DNA of 64,000 nucleotides from positions 4,034,001-4,098,000 of the forward strand of contig NZ_CP073760.1 in NCBI RefSeq assembly GCF_018399035.1, written 5' to 3'. The translations under genes and the position numbers were made by a program. The notes beneath the pieces are model-generated. The model saw only the letters and a list, made by a program, of their open reading frames with translations, ran no database searches and was not told the DNA's origin. This DNA is from Thiocapsa sp. (GTDB taxonomy: Bacteria; Pseudomonadota; Gammaproteobacteria; Chromatiales; Chromatiaceae). Shown here one piece after another: positions 46,575 to 56,250 of the stretch (within the stretch, counting starts at the first letter, position 1; each line of letters opens with the position of its first letter).

Positions 46575-47486
46575 ATGGACATCGAGGCACTGAACGCCGA
46601 GCACGGCATCGACGGCATCCTGCGTTTCACCGAAGGCCGCGGCGGCCTGACCATGATCGAGATCGCCAACGCGCAGGCGACGGCCCTGATCTCGCCCTAC
46701 GCCGGACAGGTGTTGGCCTATCGGCCGGCCGATGCGGCGGATGACCTGCTCTTCGTCGGCGAACGGGCCTATTTCGCCGAAGGCAAGGCGATCAAGGGCG
46801 GCATTCCGATCTGCTGGCCCTGGTTCGGCGCGGATCCCGAGGCGAAGGGCCGATCCGCCCACGGGTTCGTGCGGGCCTGGCCCTGGCAGGTGCTCGCAAC
46901 CGAATCGCTTGCGGACGGCGCCACGCGGGTGCAGCTCGGGATCGCCGACGCCGCCGAGACCCGCGCCATCTGGCCCCAATATTTCAATCTCCTCGTCGAT
47001 ATCCATGTCGGCGCGACCCTATCGGTCGCCTTGAGCACCCTGAATGCCGGCGATCGGCCCTTCAGCATCACTCAAGGTCTGCACACCTATTTCAAGGTCG
47101 GCGACGCGAGCCGGGTTCGGGTCACGGGTCTCGACGGGTGCAGCTACATCGACAAGGCCGCCGACGGCAAGGATGCCGTGATACGCCAAGAGGGACAGGT
47201 GGCATTCGAGCGCGAGGTCAATCGTATCTACGAGGATGTGCCCTCGGTCCTGACCATCGTCGACCCGACCCTGGATCGGCGCATCCGCATCGAATCCGAG
47301 CACAGCCGAACGGCCGTGCTCTGGAACCCCTGGGTCGAGACGGCGAAGGCGATGGACGACCTCGACGATCAGGATTACCGGCGCTTTGTCTGCGTCGAGA
47401 CGGTCAACGCCGCTTCGGAGGTGATCGAGATCCAGCCCGCCGAGACCTATCGTCTCGCGGCGCGCTATGCCATCGAGCCGCTCTGA
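46575..47486 (+). CDS. D-hexose-6-phosphate mutarotase (YeaD-like)
   Basis: 303 residues of the aldose-1-epimerase fold: LISPYAGQVLAYRP, IKGGIPICWPWFGA, SAHGFVRAWPWQV, THGL-equivalent ITQGLHTYFKVGDAS with its catalytic histidine, and WNPWVETAKAMDDL. It interconverts the alpha and beta forms of glucose-6-phosphate. The ATG at 46575 follows GGAGAATC. glnE starts 10 bases after the stop. Confidence 0.93.
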   Translation: MDIEALNAEHGIDGILRFTEGRGGLTMIEIANAQATALISPYAGQVLAYRPADAADDLLFVGERAYFAEGKAIKGGIPICWPWFGADPEAKGRSAHGFVRAWPWQVLATESLADGATRVQLGIADAAETRAIWPQYFNLLVDIHVGATLSVALSTLNAGDRPFSITQGLHTYFKVGDASRVRVTGLDGCSYIDKAADGKDAVIRQEGQVAFEREVNRIYEDVPSVLTIVDPTLDRRIRIESEHSRTAVLWNPWVETAKAMDDLDDQDYRRFVCVETVNAASEVIEIQPAETYRLAARYAIEPL

Positions 47487-47496
47487 TCGAGCCCTC

Positions 47497-50361
47497 ATGG
47501 ATCATTTTCGCAATCTCGACCCGGCGACCGAGGCCCATTGGCAGACCTGGCGCGACTGGGCCGCAGAGCAGGGCGTCGAGGTCCCGGACGCACCGGCCTT
47601 CGCCGAGGCGCGGGCGCGGGTCTGGGAGGCCAGCGACTATGTGGCCGTCTCGGTCGCCCGTCATCCGGAGGTCTTGGCCGACCTGATCGCAAGCGGCGAG
47701 CTCGAGCAGCCCCGGGACCCCGACGTTCTGGCTCGCGGTTTCGAGGCCGCGCTTGCGTCGGTCACGGACGAGCCCGGTCTGCACCAAGCCCTGCGTCGTT
47801 TTCGCCGGCGCGAGATGGTCCGCATCATCTGGCGCGACATCGCCGGTTGGGCCGAGCTTTCGGAGACACTCGAACATCTCACCGCTCTGGCCGACCTCTG
47901 CATCCAGGGCGCTCTGGATCGCCTCCACGCCTGGACCTGCGCCGAGCTCGGCACGCCGCGCGACGCAACGGGTCGTGCCCTGGAAATGGCCGTGTTGGGC
48001 ATGGGCAAGCTCGGTGCCCGCGAGCTCAACCTCAGCTCGGACATCGACCTCATCTTTGCCTTTGCCGCCAACGGCGAGACCGAAGGTGGTCCCCGCAAGC
48101 TCGCCAACGCGCAGTTCTTCACCAAACTCGGCCAACGCTTGGCGCAGGCGCTGGGCAGCCAGACGGTCGACGGCTTTGTCTTTCGGGTCGATACGCGTCT
48201 GCGTCCCTTCGGCGAGTCCGGTCCGCTCGCCATGAGCTTCAACGCCTTGGAGGACTACTACCAGACGCAAGCGCGGGAATGGGAACGCTATGCCATGATC
48301 AAGGCACGCGTCGTGGCCGGCGACCCGGACGACGCGCGCGAGCTGCTGGCGATGCTGCGTCCCTTCGTCTATCGGCGTTATCTCGATTTCGGTGCCATCG
48401 AGTCCCTGCGCGATCTGAAGCGGATGATCGCCAAAGAGCTGTATCGCCGCGGCATGGACGCCAACATCAAGCTGGGGCCGGGCGGCATCCGCGAGATCGA
48501 GTTCATCGGTCAGGCGTTCCAGCTCATCCGCGGCGGTCATGACGCGGATCTGCAGATCCGTCCGATTCGCGAGGTGCTGGCACTCCTGGCGCAGAAGCAG
48601 TTGATGCCCGAGTCAGCCGTGCAGGGGCTGGACGACGCCTACTGTTTTCTGCGTTTGGTCGAAAACCGCATCCAGGCGTATCGCGACAAGCAGACCCACC
48701 TGCTGCCGGCCGACGAGCCGGGTCGGGCACGTCTGGCGCGTTCGATGGGGTTTGCCGACTGGCCGACCTTCGAGACGGTCCTGGACGCGCATCGTCGCCA
48801 TGTTCAGGGCCAGTTCGACGAGGTGTTCGCCGCGCCCGAGACGGAAGAGGTGCCGCATGAGCTGGATTCGGTCGCGCTCTGGCACGGCGAGGGCGATGCG
48901 GCCCATGAGGTCTCGGCATTGAGCGAGGCGGGCTTTGCCGAGCCCGAGGCGATCCAGTCTCGGTTGATCCGGTTTCGCGATGCGATCGCGCGCAAGGGGC
49001 TGAGTCGGCGCGGTCACGATCGCATGGAGCGGCTGATGCCGATGGTCTTGCGCGAGAGCGCCGCGAGCGAGCAGCCCGACATCGCCCTCGAGCGCGTGCT
49101 CAAGGTGCTCGAGGCCGTCGCGCGCAGGACGTCCTATCTGGCAATGCTGAGCGAGCACCCGGTGATCTTGGCGCAGCTCGCGCGCCTGGCGAGCATGAGC
49201 CCCTGGTTCACCGATCGGATCGCGCGTCATCCGTTGCTCTTGGACGAGATGATCGACACGCGTCGACTCTATGCCCCTTTGCGGCGGGCGGATCTGGAGG
49301 CCGAGCTCGATGCGCTCCTGCTGCACGTCGACGCGGATGACTTGGAGCAGCAGATGGAGCGTCTGCGCCAGTTCGCGCAAGGCAACATGCTGCGTGTTGC
49401 GGCGGCCGATCTGACCGAGGTCATCCCGCTCATGGTGGTGAGCGATTTTCTGACCGAGATCGCCGAGGTATCGATCCGTCGTGTGTTGCGTTTGGCGTTC
49501 GATCATCTCGCGCAGCGGCACGGCCGCCCGACCGAGATCATCGGGGAGGAGAGCGGTTTTCTCGTGCTGGGCTACGGCAAGCTCGGCGGGATCGAGCTGG
49601 GCTACGGGTCGGATCTGGATCTCGTCTTCATTCACGGCACCGAGTCGCAAACCGCGATGACCGACGGGGCGAAGGAGATCAGCAACGAGCAGTTCTTCAT
49701 GCGTCTCGGCCAACGCCTCATCCATTTGATGACCACCCAAACCCCCTCGGGCGTCCTCTACGAGATCGACATGCGTCTGCGCCCGGACGGGAATCGCGGG
49801 TTGCTGGTGCGCTCGTTCGCGGCCTTCGACGCCTATCAGTCGAACGATGCTTGGACCTGGGAGCATCAGGCCCTGATCCGCGCCCGCCCGGTCGCCGGCG
49901 ATCCGCAGTTGGCTGCCCGTTTCGGCGTGCTGCGGCGCGCGATCATCTGCCGCGAGCGCGAGTCCGAGCAGCTGCGCAAGGACGTGCGTGAGATGCGCGC
50001 GAAGATGCGCGCGAATCTCGACAAGAGCGGCGGCGGTCGTTTCGATCTCAAGCAAGGCCCGGGCGGTATTGCGGATATCGAGTTTATGGTTCAATACGCG
50101 GTCTTACGCTGGGCGTCGGCGCATCCGGCGCTGGCCGACTGGACGGACAATATCCGCCTGCTCGAAACACTCGGACGGCTCGATTTGCTGCCCGGGCGAG
50201 CGGCTGAAGACCTGACTGCCGCTTACAAGACGCTGCGCGCGGCCTATCACCGCAGCGCCCTGCAGGAGCAGCCCAAGACGGTCGCGGACGCGGATCTGCT
50301 GCCCGAGCGCGAGCGGGTCCAGTCCTTGTGGCACGCCTTGATGGACGAGCCTGCGTCCTGA
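47497..50361 (+). CDS. glnE: Glutamine synthetase adenylyltransferase/deadenylase
   Basis: 954 residues, matching the usual 946. Two nucleotidyltransferase domains are evident: LGMGKLGARELNLSSDIDLIF in the first half and GYGKLGGIELGYGSDLDLVF in the second, each followed by RLRPFGESGPL or MRLRPDGNRGLLV. It adds and removes AMP on glutamine synthetase according to PII status. The ATG at 47497 was chosen because it begins MDHFRNLDP close to the mutarotase stop; an upstream in-frame start would overlap that gene. Confidence 0.97.
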   Translation: MDHFRNLDPATEAHWQTWRDWAAEQGVEVPDAPAFAEARARVWEASDYVAVSVARHPEVLADLIASGELEQPRDPDVLARGFEAALASVTDEPGLHQALRRFRRREMVRIIWRDIAGWAELSETLEHLTALADLCIQGALDRLHAWTCAELGTPRDATGRALEMAVLGMGKLGARELNLSSDIDLIFAFAANGETEGGPRKLANAQFFTKLGQRLAQALGSQTVDGFVFRVDTRLRPFGESGPLAMSFNALEDYYQTQAREWERYAMIKARVVAGDPDDARELLAMLRPFVYRRYLDFGAIESLRDLKRMIAKELYRRGMDANIKLGPGGIREIEFIGQAFQLIRGGHDADLQIRPIREVLALLAQKQLMPESAVQGLDDAYCFLRLVENRIQAYRDKQTHLLPADEPGRARLARSMGFADWPTFETVLDAHRRHVQGQFDEVFAAPETEEVPHELDSVALWHGEGDAAHEVSALSEAGFAEPEAIQSRLIRFRDAIARKGLSRRGHDRMERLMPMVLRESAASEQPDIALERVLKVLEAVARRTSYLAMLSEHPVILAQLARLASMSPWFTDRIARHPLLLDEMIDTRRLYAPLRRADLEAELDALLLHVDADDLEQQMERLRQFAQGNMLRVAAADLTEVIPLMVVSDFLTEIAEVSIRRVLRLAFDHLAQRHGRPTEIIGEESGFLVLGYGKLGGIELGYGSDLDLVFIHGTESQTAMTDGAKEISNEQFFMRLGQRLIHLMTTQTPSGVLYEIDMRLRPDGNRGLLVRSFAAFDAYQSNDAWTWEHQALIRARPVAGDPQLAARFGVLRRAIICRERESEQLRKDVREMRAKMRANLDKSGGGRFDLKQGPGGIADIEFMVQYAVLRWASAHPALADWTDNIRLLETLGRLDLLPGRAAEDLTAAYKTLRAAYHRSALQEQPKTVADADLLPERERVQSLWHALMDEPAS

Positions 50362-50420
50362 TGGCGGTCTCTCGAATCGAAACGGGAGCTTGATCCCGAT
50401 GCAACCGGAGTGAGTCGACG

Positions 50421-51344
50421 ATGGCAACGATGGAAGACCGTGATGGCCTGATCTGGCACAACGGCGAGATGGTGCCCTGGCGGGAAGCCAAGACGCATGT
50501 CTTGACTCACACCTTCCATTACGGCATGGGTGTGTTCGAAGGCGTGCGCGCCTACCGCACCGAGCAGGGCCCCGCGATCTTCCGTCTGCGCGACCATACC
50601 GATCGCCTCTTCGATTCGGCGCATATCCTCGGTATGAAGGCGCCGTTCGACCGCGAGACCATCGACGAGGCCCAGCGGATCGCCGTGCGAGAGAACAACC
50701 TCGACTCGGCCTACATCCGTCCGATGTTCTTCTACGGCCCGGAGGGCATGGGTCTACGTGCCGACAACCTCAAGGTGCATTGCATCGTCGCCGCCTGGGA
50801 GTGGGGCTCCTATCTCGGCGAAGAGAACATGACCAAAGGCATTCGGATTCGGGTGTCGTCCTATACGCGGCACCATGTGAACATCACCATGTGTCGCGCC
50901 AAGGCCAACGGCAACTACATGAATTCCATGATGGCCTTGCAGGAAGCCCTGCGCGACGGCTACGACGAGGCCCTCTTGCTGGATGCCTCCGGCTACGTGA
51001 TGGAAGGCAGCGGCGAGAACGTCTTCATCGTGCGTAAAGGCGTGCTCTATACGCCGGATCTGACCTCCGCTCTGGACGGCATCACCCGGCGCACCGTCAT
51101 GACGCTCGCGCGCGATCTCGGGATCGAGGTGGTCGAGAAGCGCATCACGCGCGACGAGGTCTATATCGCCGACGAGGCATTCTTTACCGGCACCGCCGCC
51201 GAGGTGACGCCGATCCGGGAGGTCGACGGCCGCGTCATCGGCAACGGCGGACGCGGTCCAATCACCGAGCGGCTCCAGGGCCTCTACTTCGACCTGGTGC
51301 ACGGGCGCCTTTCGGCCTACCCGGAATGGCTCACCCTTGTTTAA
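50421..51344 (+). CDS. ilvE: Branched-chain amino acid aminotransferase
   Basis: 307 residues of the class IV PLP fold: HYGMGVFEGVRAYRTEQGPAIF, the PLP lysine in CRAKANGNYMNSM (K161), DASGYVMEGSGENVFIV and FFTGTAAEVTPIREVDGR. It transfers amino groups to make leucine, isoleucine and valine. GGAG precedes the ATG at 50421. The stop TAA (51342-51344) lies in the first bases of a palindromic repeat. Confidence 0.97.
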   Translation: MATMEDRDGLIWHNGEMVPWREAKTHVLTHTFHYGMGVFEGVRAYRTEQGPAIFRLRDHTDRLFDSAHILGMKAPFDRETIDEAQRIAVRENNLDSAYIRPMFFYGPEGMGLRADNLKVHCIVAAWEWGSYLGEENMTKGIRIRVSSYTRHHVNITMCRAKANGNYMNSMMALQEALRDGYDEALLLDASGYVMEGSGENVFIVRKGVLYTPDLTSALDGITRRTVMTLARDLGIEVVEKRITRDEVYIADEAFFTGTAAEVTPIREVDGRVIGNGGRGPITERLQGLYFDLVHGRLSAYPEWLTLV

Positions 51345-51429
51345 ATCGCGCCTGGGGTGGTGGTTCGGCCCGGCTTCATTCGGGTTGATACCGAAGTGTT
51401 TCGTCACCGTCGGAGCTGACGCGATTTAA
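51341..51429. repeat. 89-bp palindromic element with TTAAATCGCG termini
   Basis: Starts TTAAATCGCG and ends CGCGATTTAA, and shares TTCATTCGG and CGTCGGAG with the element at 2781-2867. The left terminus supplies the ilvE stop codon. Confidence 0.8.
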
Positions 51430-51507
51430 AGTGAAAGAACGAGAATAGGGGGCCTTATGCGGCCTTTCGGTCACGTTCGGCGATGTCCTGAAAGGAATGG
51501 CCACGCT

Positions 51508-51544
51508 GTAGGGGCGGCTGTAGAGGCGACTTAAGTCGCCCTAC
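51508..51544. repeat. Palindrome with GCGACTTAAGTCGC core
   Basis: GTAGAGGCGACTTAAGTCGCCCTAC sits behind a partial extra copy of its left arm (GTAGGGGCGGCT). A near-identical palindrome is at 60548-60573. Confidence 0.75.
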
Positions 51545-51614
51545 AAGATCGCAGCCATGCGCATCCGGGATGCTTAATTCCCGGCAATCGATTTATCCGA
51601 TGGAGACTTTGCCG

Positions 51615-51809
51615 ATGTCCAACGCCGCCGTCGAGACGCCGAGCGAGCATGCGCTGATCGAAGTCAGCCGCAAGGATCTGCCGCTGTCCTGTCCCCTGCC
51701 GAGTGCACCTGTGTGGAACATGCACCCACGGGTCTATCTGCCGATCGAAGACGAACCCAACCATGAGGCGACCTGTCCCTATTGCGGGGCGCGTTATCGG
51801 CTTGTTTGA
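51615..51809 (+). CDS. Zinc-finger CHCC-domain protein
   Basis: 64 residues ending [28 protein letters not shown], the zf-CHCC pattern in which one cysteine, one histidine and the CPYC pair bind zinc. The mitochondrial relative is a small subunit of respiratory complex I. The ATG at 51615 has GGAG nine bases upstream; an ATG at 51600 is also in frame. In many gammaproteobacteria it follows ilvE, as here. Confidence 0.9.
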   Translation: MSNAAVETPSEHALIEVSRKDLPLSCPLPSAPVWNMHPRVYLPIEDEPNHEATCPYCGARYRLV

Positions 51810-51828
51810 AACGGCGTTCAGCGGGGTT

Positions 51829-51856
51829 CGGGGTTCGGGGTTCAGGGTTCAGGATC
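51829..51856. repeat. GGGTTCG/GGGTTCA heptamer repeat
   Basis: Four tandem GGGTTC(G/A) heptamers lie in the gap upstream of pyrC. A simple sequence repeat with no evident role. Confidence 0.7.
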
Positions 51857-51898
51857 CTGGTTAAGGGGCACGCTGCGCCATATCCGGATACGGTTGAC

Positions 51899-52942
51899 AT
51901 GACTGAAGGTCACAGTATTTGCATCACCCGGCCGGATGACTGGCATCTGCATCTGCGTGATGGCGAGGTCCTGGCCGATGCGCTGGCCCATACTGCGCGC
52001 TGCTTTGCTCGGGCGATCGTCATGCCGAATCTGCGGCCCCCGGTCGTGGATACGGCTCGGGCATTGGCTTACCGTGCGCGCATCCTGGATGCGCTGCCGC
52101 CCGGCAGCGATTTTCAGCCCTTGATGACGCTCTATCTCACGGACGCGACGAGCCCCGCTGAGATCGGCACGGCCAAGGCGAGCGGTCAGGTCTTTGGCTG
52201 CAAGCTCTATCCGGCCGGTGCGACCACCAACTCGGAGAACGGGGTCACGGACCTGCTCGGGCGCTATCCGGTCTTCGAGGCGATGCAGCGCGCCGGTCTG
52301 CCGCTCCTGGTGCACGGCGAGGTCACGGACGATCAGGTCGACATCTTCGACCGCGAGCAGCGCTTCATCGAGGAGCGTTTGGAGCCGATCGTCCGTGCAT
52401 TTCCGGTCCTCAAGGTCGTCTTCGAGCATGTGACGACCGCCGAGGCGGTCGATTTCGTGCGCGACGGGCCGCCGACCCTGGCCGCGACCATCACGCCACA
52501 CCACCTGCTCTACAACCGCAACGCCATGCTGGCCGGCGGCATTCGCCCGCATCTCTACTGCCTGCCGATCCTCAAGCGTGAGCGTCATCGGCTCGCGCTG
52601 GTCTGCGCCGCGACCGGCGGTCATCCGCGGTTCTTTCTCGGCACCGACAGCGCACCGCACGCCCTCGAGGCTAAGGAGACCGCCTGCGGCTGTGCCGGGG
52701 CCTTCAGCGCGCACGCCGCCATCGAGCTCTATGCCGAGGTGTTCGAGCAGGCGGGTGCCTTGGAACATCTGGAGGGATTCGCGAGTCACCAGGGTGCGGA
52801 TTTCTACGGTCTGCCCCGCAACACCGGGACCATTCGGCTGAACCGCGAGCCCTGGACCGTTCCGGCGTCTTATCCCTTCGGACCCGGGCGGGTCGTGCCG
52901 CTGCGTGCCGGTGAAGCCGTCGCCTGGCGTCTGGTGGCTTGA
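51899..52942 (+). CDS. pyrC: Dihydroorotase
   Basis: 347 residues, the length of the E. coli class II enzyme. All metal ligands are at the E. coli positions: H16 and H18 (DWHLHLRDG), the carboxylated K102 ([14 protein letters not shown]), H139, H177 and D250 ([10 protein letters not shown]). It closes the dihydroorotate ring in pyrimidine synthesis. The ATG at 51899 begins [14 protein letters not shown]. Confidence 0.97.
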   Translation: MTEGHSICITRPDDWHLHLRDGEVLADALAHTARCFARAIVMPNLRPPVVDTARALAYRARILDALPPGSDFQPLMTLYLTDATSPAEIGTAKASGQVFGCKLYPAGATTNSENGVTDLLGRYPVFEAMQRAGLPLLVHGEVTDDQVDIFDREQRFIEERLEPIVRAFPVLKVVFEHVTTAEAVDFVRDGPPTLAATITPHHLLYNRNAMLAGGIRPHLYCLPILKRERHRLALVCAATGGHPRFFLGTDSAPHALEAKETACGCAGAFSAHAAIELYAEVFEQAGALEHLEGFASHQGADFYGLPRNTGTIRLNREPWTVPASYPFGPGRVVPLRAGEAVAWRLVA

Positions 52943-53008
52943 CAGCTGCGCCAACGGGGTTTACCCATCAACCCGACCACATCACCGATCGGAAAGGGTG
53001 GACAAGCA

Positions 53009-53091
53009 CTGTAGGGTGAACAAGCGCAGCGCAGTCCACCGACCCCGGCGCAAGTCTCGGTGGACTTCGCTCGCGCTCGTCCACCCTACCG
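53009..53091. repeat. Inverted repeat GTAGGGTG...CACCCTAC
   Basis: A long imperfect hairpin: GTAGGGTGAACAAGCGCAGC and GCAGTCCACCGA on the left are mirrored by TCGGTGGACTTCGC and GTCCACCCTAC on the right. This is a common dispersed gammaproteobacterial repeat type. It lies between pyrC and the convergent mlaA gene. Confidence 0.8.
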
Positions 53092-53148
53092 GCATGCGCT
53101 TTTGGGAAATCGCCATACGTGAGTCAACGGCCCGCTCGAACCGGCGCA

Positions 53149-53170
53149 AACCGCTGCGGACGCGGTTTAG
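53149..53170. repeat. Palindrome AAACCGC-N7-GCGGTTT containing the mlaA stop
   Basis: The right arm holds the mlaA stop codon on the minus strand, the same arrangement as at the prmA 3' end (1857-1881). Confidence 0.7.
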
Positions 53171-53946
53171 TCGAACTCGATCTCGTCCCAAAAATCCTCT
53201 TCACCTTCGATCTTCGGCGGATTGCCGTCGTGCACCCGATAGTGACGTCGCTGCAGATAGGCGTCGCGCAGCAGGATGTAGGGATCGATCGCCGCGTCCT
53301 CGAGGATCTGGCTGGTCGCCAAATAGTTGGCTCGTTTATCGATCGCACGGAGCGCAACCAGACCCCAGTAGGTATGGTCCCTATCGATCGCAAATACGGG
53401 ATCGAGGTTGAACAAGGGGTCGGTGAAAAGATCGCCGACATCGCCGAAGGCGTCGCGCACGCTGCTCGGTCCCAGGAGCGGCAACATAATGAAGGCACCC
53501 GAGTCGAGCCCCCAATAGCCGAGCGTCTGACCGAAATCCTCCTTGTAGCTCGGTAGGCCGACGTTGGTCGCAACGTCCACGAAACCCAGCACGCCGACCG
53601 TCGAGTTGATGAAGAGCCGCCCGACATCGCTGCCGGCACGCGACATCTTGAACTGCAGCACGTTGTTGACCAGGGAGGTGACGTCGGCGAGATTGCCGAA
53701 AAAGTTGGTCACGCCACGTTCGACCGGATCCGGCGTGATGGCCTGATAGCCTTTCGCGATCGGCTGGAGAAACGCCTTGTCGAGATCGGTATTGAACCGG
53801 AAGACGGCCCGATTGAAGGGCTCCAGGGGGTCGCGGGGCTCCGAGATCCGGCTCGGCGAGGAGGTACAGCCCGCGCCGAGCAGCAGGATGGCCAAGATCC
53901 CCAGCCAAGTCAGTTGTCGAAAGGCGTTCAAATCACGGTCCTTCAT
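53167..53946 (-). CDS. mlaA: MlaA-family (VacJ) outer-membrane lipoprotein
   Basis: 259 residues with a lipoprotein signal ending LLGAGC (cysteine 27). The VacJ core is clear: RDPLEPFNRAVFRFNTDLDKAFLQPIAKGYQ, VTNFFGNLADVTSLVNNVLQ, LPSYKEDFGQTLGYWGLDSG and FIMLPLLGPSSVRDAFG. MlaA removes misplaced phospholipids from the outer leaflet of the outer membrane, passing them to MlaC. The start ATG at 53944-53946 gives the complete signal. Other mla genes are not here. Confidence 0.95.
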   Translation of the reverse strand: MKDRDLNAFRQLTWLGILAILLLGAGCTSSPSRISEPRDPLEPFNRAVFRFNTDLDKAFLQPIAKGYQAITPDPVERGVTNFFGNLADVTSLVNNVLQFKMSRAGSDVGRLFINSTVGVLGFVDVATNVGLPSYKEDFGQTLGYWGLDSGAFIMLPLLGPSSVRDAFGDVGDLFTDPLFNLDPVFAIDRDHTYWGLVALRAIDKRANYLATSQILEDAAIDPYILLRDAYLQRRHYRVHDGNPPKIEGEEDFWDEIEFD

Positions 53947-54022
53947 GCGTAGCACATCTCTCGCGACACGTTGCGCAAATGCTATCACAGCCGGTGCCTC
54001 GCTCGGTCCGTGCCCGGGCGCT

Positions 54023-54931
54023 TCAGAAGACAACCCTGACGCCATGGTCGCGCCGTCGCAGCAGTGCAACGACGCCCTGATCGCCGGGAAGATGCAGGGC
54101 GCCGATCGCGATGAACCAGCCGCCCTCGGCGAGGAGAGGCACCATGCGTTCCACCATGCGGCGGTTGCGTGAATCGATGACCACCTCTTGGAAGTGTGCG
54201 GCAAGACGGGGGTCGCTTTCCGCGAGGTGCTGTTCACTCAGGTGTTGCAGCTGATCGACATCGCGCTCGATGTAGGCGGCGATCAGTGCCTCGAAAACGA
54301 GCGGCAGTTGCTCGCGCGACGCCAGCGTCTCGCGCAACAGCGTGATCTGATCGGCCTCGGAGAGATCGTCGAAGACGGCGAGCTGCTCGGTCATGGTTTC
54401 CAGACCCTCGACCCGCTTGCCGTCCGCGACCGCTCGATGAAAGAGCAGGATGTCCAGGAACTCGCCTGTCTCGGAGGGCGGACTGCTGAGCAGGGTCACG
54501 ACGGACCAAGGCTTGAGGTCCTTGAACGCCTCCTCGGGCATCCCGACCTGCGCGAGCGCATCGGCGGTCTCCAGGTAGAGGTCTGCGGGCAGAACGTCGC
54601 GCAGCAGGCGTCCGTCGGTATAGGACATGGTCACCATCGCGCGGATGATGGCGGAGGCATCCGGGACCATCTCGAGGGCGATGCTCGGGCTCGCATCGAA
54701 GGCCTCGCGCACCGGCGCGGGCAGCTTCACCCGAACGTCCTCGCTGTGGATCGTGCCGAAGAGATAGCTCGGCGGGGCGCCTGTCGGGGGGCGGATCTCG
54801 TAGAGGAGGCCGCGTGTCGCGGCGGACCCGGCGGGTGCGTCGACGGTCGTCGAGGGTTCGGCCCAAGCACCAGTGGCCAAAACACAAGTGACTGCCGCGA
54901 GCCATGCGGCGAGAAGGGCTCGGACGATCAT
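54023..54931 (-). CDS. TraB/GumN family protein
   Basis: 302 residues with a signal peptide (MIVRALLAAWLAAVTCVLATGAWA). TraB/GumN family marks include YLFGTIHSEDVRV, IALEMVPDAS, KRVEGLETMTEQLAVFDDLS, RNRRMVERMVPLL and WFIAIGALHLPGDQGVVALL. The fold resembles metal-dependent proteases of the Tiki/TraB type, but no substrate is known in bacteria. It is upstream of mlaA on the same strand, 76 bases away. Confidence 0.9.
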   Translation of the reverse strand: MIVRALLAAWLAAVTCVLATGAWAEPSTTVDAPAGSAATRGLLYEIRPPTGAPPSYLFGTIHSEDVRVKLPAPVREAFDASPSIALEMVPDASAIIRAMVTMSYTDGRLLRDVLPADLYLETADALAQVGMPEEAFKDLKPWSVVTLLSSPPSETGEFLDILLFHRAVADGKRVEGLETMTEQLAVFDDLSEADQITLLRETLASREQLPLVFEALIAAYIERDVDQLQHLSEQHLAESDPRLAAHFQEVVIDSRNRRMVERMVPLLAEGGWFIAIGALHLPGDQGVVALLRRRDHGVRVVF

Positions 54932-55086
54932 CGTATGCTCCGCCGGGTGTGGCCAACTGAACGATCGGCTCCGGGAGCCTCTTTCACGCCTGTCCTGCCC
55001 GGACCGGCCGTTAAACTCGACCCCGGCGCCGCGCCGTCACGATCACTGTGTTTGGCATTCATCCGCGCGCCACTTATGCTGTCGCC

Positions 55087-55740
55087 ATGAACCAAGAACC
55101 CAGAACGAGAGAAGGGATCGCCGCGCGCTTTCGCGGCTTTCTGCCGGTGGTGGTCGATGTCGAAACGGCCGGTTTCGACGCTCAGCGGCATGCCCTGCTG
55201 GAGATCGCCGCCGTCATCATCCGAATGCTTCCCGACGGTCGCCTCGAGCCGGCTGCGCCGATCGCCTGCCACGTGCTGCCCTTCGTCGGCTCGGAGATCG
55301 ACCCGAGCGCACTGGCCTTCAACCGCATCGATCCCGACCACCCCTTCCGGGACGCGATTTCCGAATGGGATGCCCTGACGCGCATCCTCACGCCGATCCG
55401 CAAGGCCGTCAAATCGACCGGGTGCAATCGGGCGATCCTGGTCGGGCATAACGCCCATTTCGACCTCGGCTTCGTGAAGGCAGCCGTCGAGCGAACCGGT
55501 TTCAAGCGCAACCCGTTCCACGCCTTCAGCGTCTTCGACACCGTGACCTTGGCCGGCCTGATGTTCGGCCAGACCGTGTTGGCCCGTTCGGCGAAAGAAG
55601 CGGGTCTGGGCTGGCAGAGCAGCGAGGCCCACTCGGCGATCTACGACGTCGAGCAGACCGCGCGTCTGTTTTGCACCGTCGTGAATCGCTGGCGCGAGCT
55701 CGACCCGGTACGGGTTTGGGAAGAGAAGGAGCCGATCTGA
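55087..55740 (+). CDS. rnt: Ribonuclease T
   Basis: 217 residues of the DEDDh exonuclease fold: [21 protein letters not shown] with the catalytic D24 and E26, [13 protein letters not shown], and [15 protein letters not shown] with the late His and Asp. RNase T trims the 3' ends of tRNA and other stable RNA. The ATG at 55087 starts [10 protein letters not shown]. grxD is convergent 54 bases downstream, a pairing common in gammaproteobacteria. Confidence 0.95.
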   Translation: MNQEPRTREGIAARFRGFLPVVVDVETAGFDAQRHALLEIAAVIIRMLPDGRLEPAAPIACHVLPFVGSEIDPSALAFNRIDPDHPFRDAISEWDALTRILTPIRKAVKSTGCNRAILVGHNAHFDLGFVKAAVERTGFKRNPFHAFSVFDTVTLAGLMFGQTVLARSAKEAGLGWQSSEAHSAIYDVEQTARLFCTVVNRWRELDPVRVWEEKEPI

Positions 55741-55794
55741 ACCCGCGCAAAGACGATCGGGGAGCGAATCGAGCCGACCCCCGCCTCCGACCGC

Positions 55795-56118
55795 TCAGGC
55801 CTGCTTGGCAGCCGCCTCTTCCATCATGGTCTTGAGCTGGCCGCCCGCGTGCAGCTCCAGCGTGATGTCGCAGCCGCCGACCAGCTCGCCGTCGATGTAG
55901 ATCTGGGGGAAGGTCGGCCAGTCGGCATAGCGCGGCAGATTCTCGAAGATCTCGGGATCTTGGAGGACGTTTACATAGGCAAAGGGGACGCCGCACTCCT
56001 GCAGCGCGGCCGATGCCCGCATCGAGAAGCCGCACTGAGGAAACTGGGGTGTCCCCTTCATGTAGATCACGACCGGGTTGGTCTTCACCTGCTCGCCGAT
56101 TCGCTCCAAGACATCCAT
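55795..56118 (-). CDS. grxD: Monothiol glutaredoxin of the CGFS type
   Basis: 107 residues with QCGFSMRA (active-site C29), KGTPQFP before it, WPTFPQIYIDGELVGGCDI with the glutathione-binding loop, and a C-terminal helix. CGFS glutaredoxins hold and pass on [2Fe-2S] clusters. Confidence 0.97.
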   Translation of the reverse strand: MDVLERIGEQVKTNPVVIYMKGTPQFPQCGFSMRASAALQECGVPFAYVNVLQDPEIFENLPRYADWPTFPQIYIDGELVGGCDITLELHAGGQLKTMMEEAAAKQA

Positions 56119-56250
56119 CGTTGACCTCTATCTCGTGTTGGGACCGATCCGACAAGGTTCGGGACGGTGAGGCACTTTTCAAGCTACCCCGAAAGGGGAG
56201 TGGTCATGTCTCCCGGTCGGGTGCTTGTCATTCCCGGCGCTGTCGAGCGT

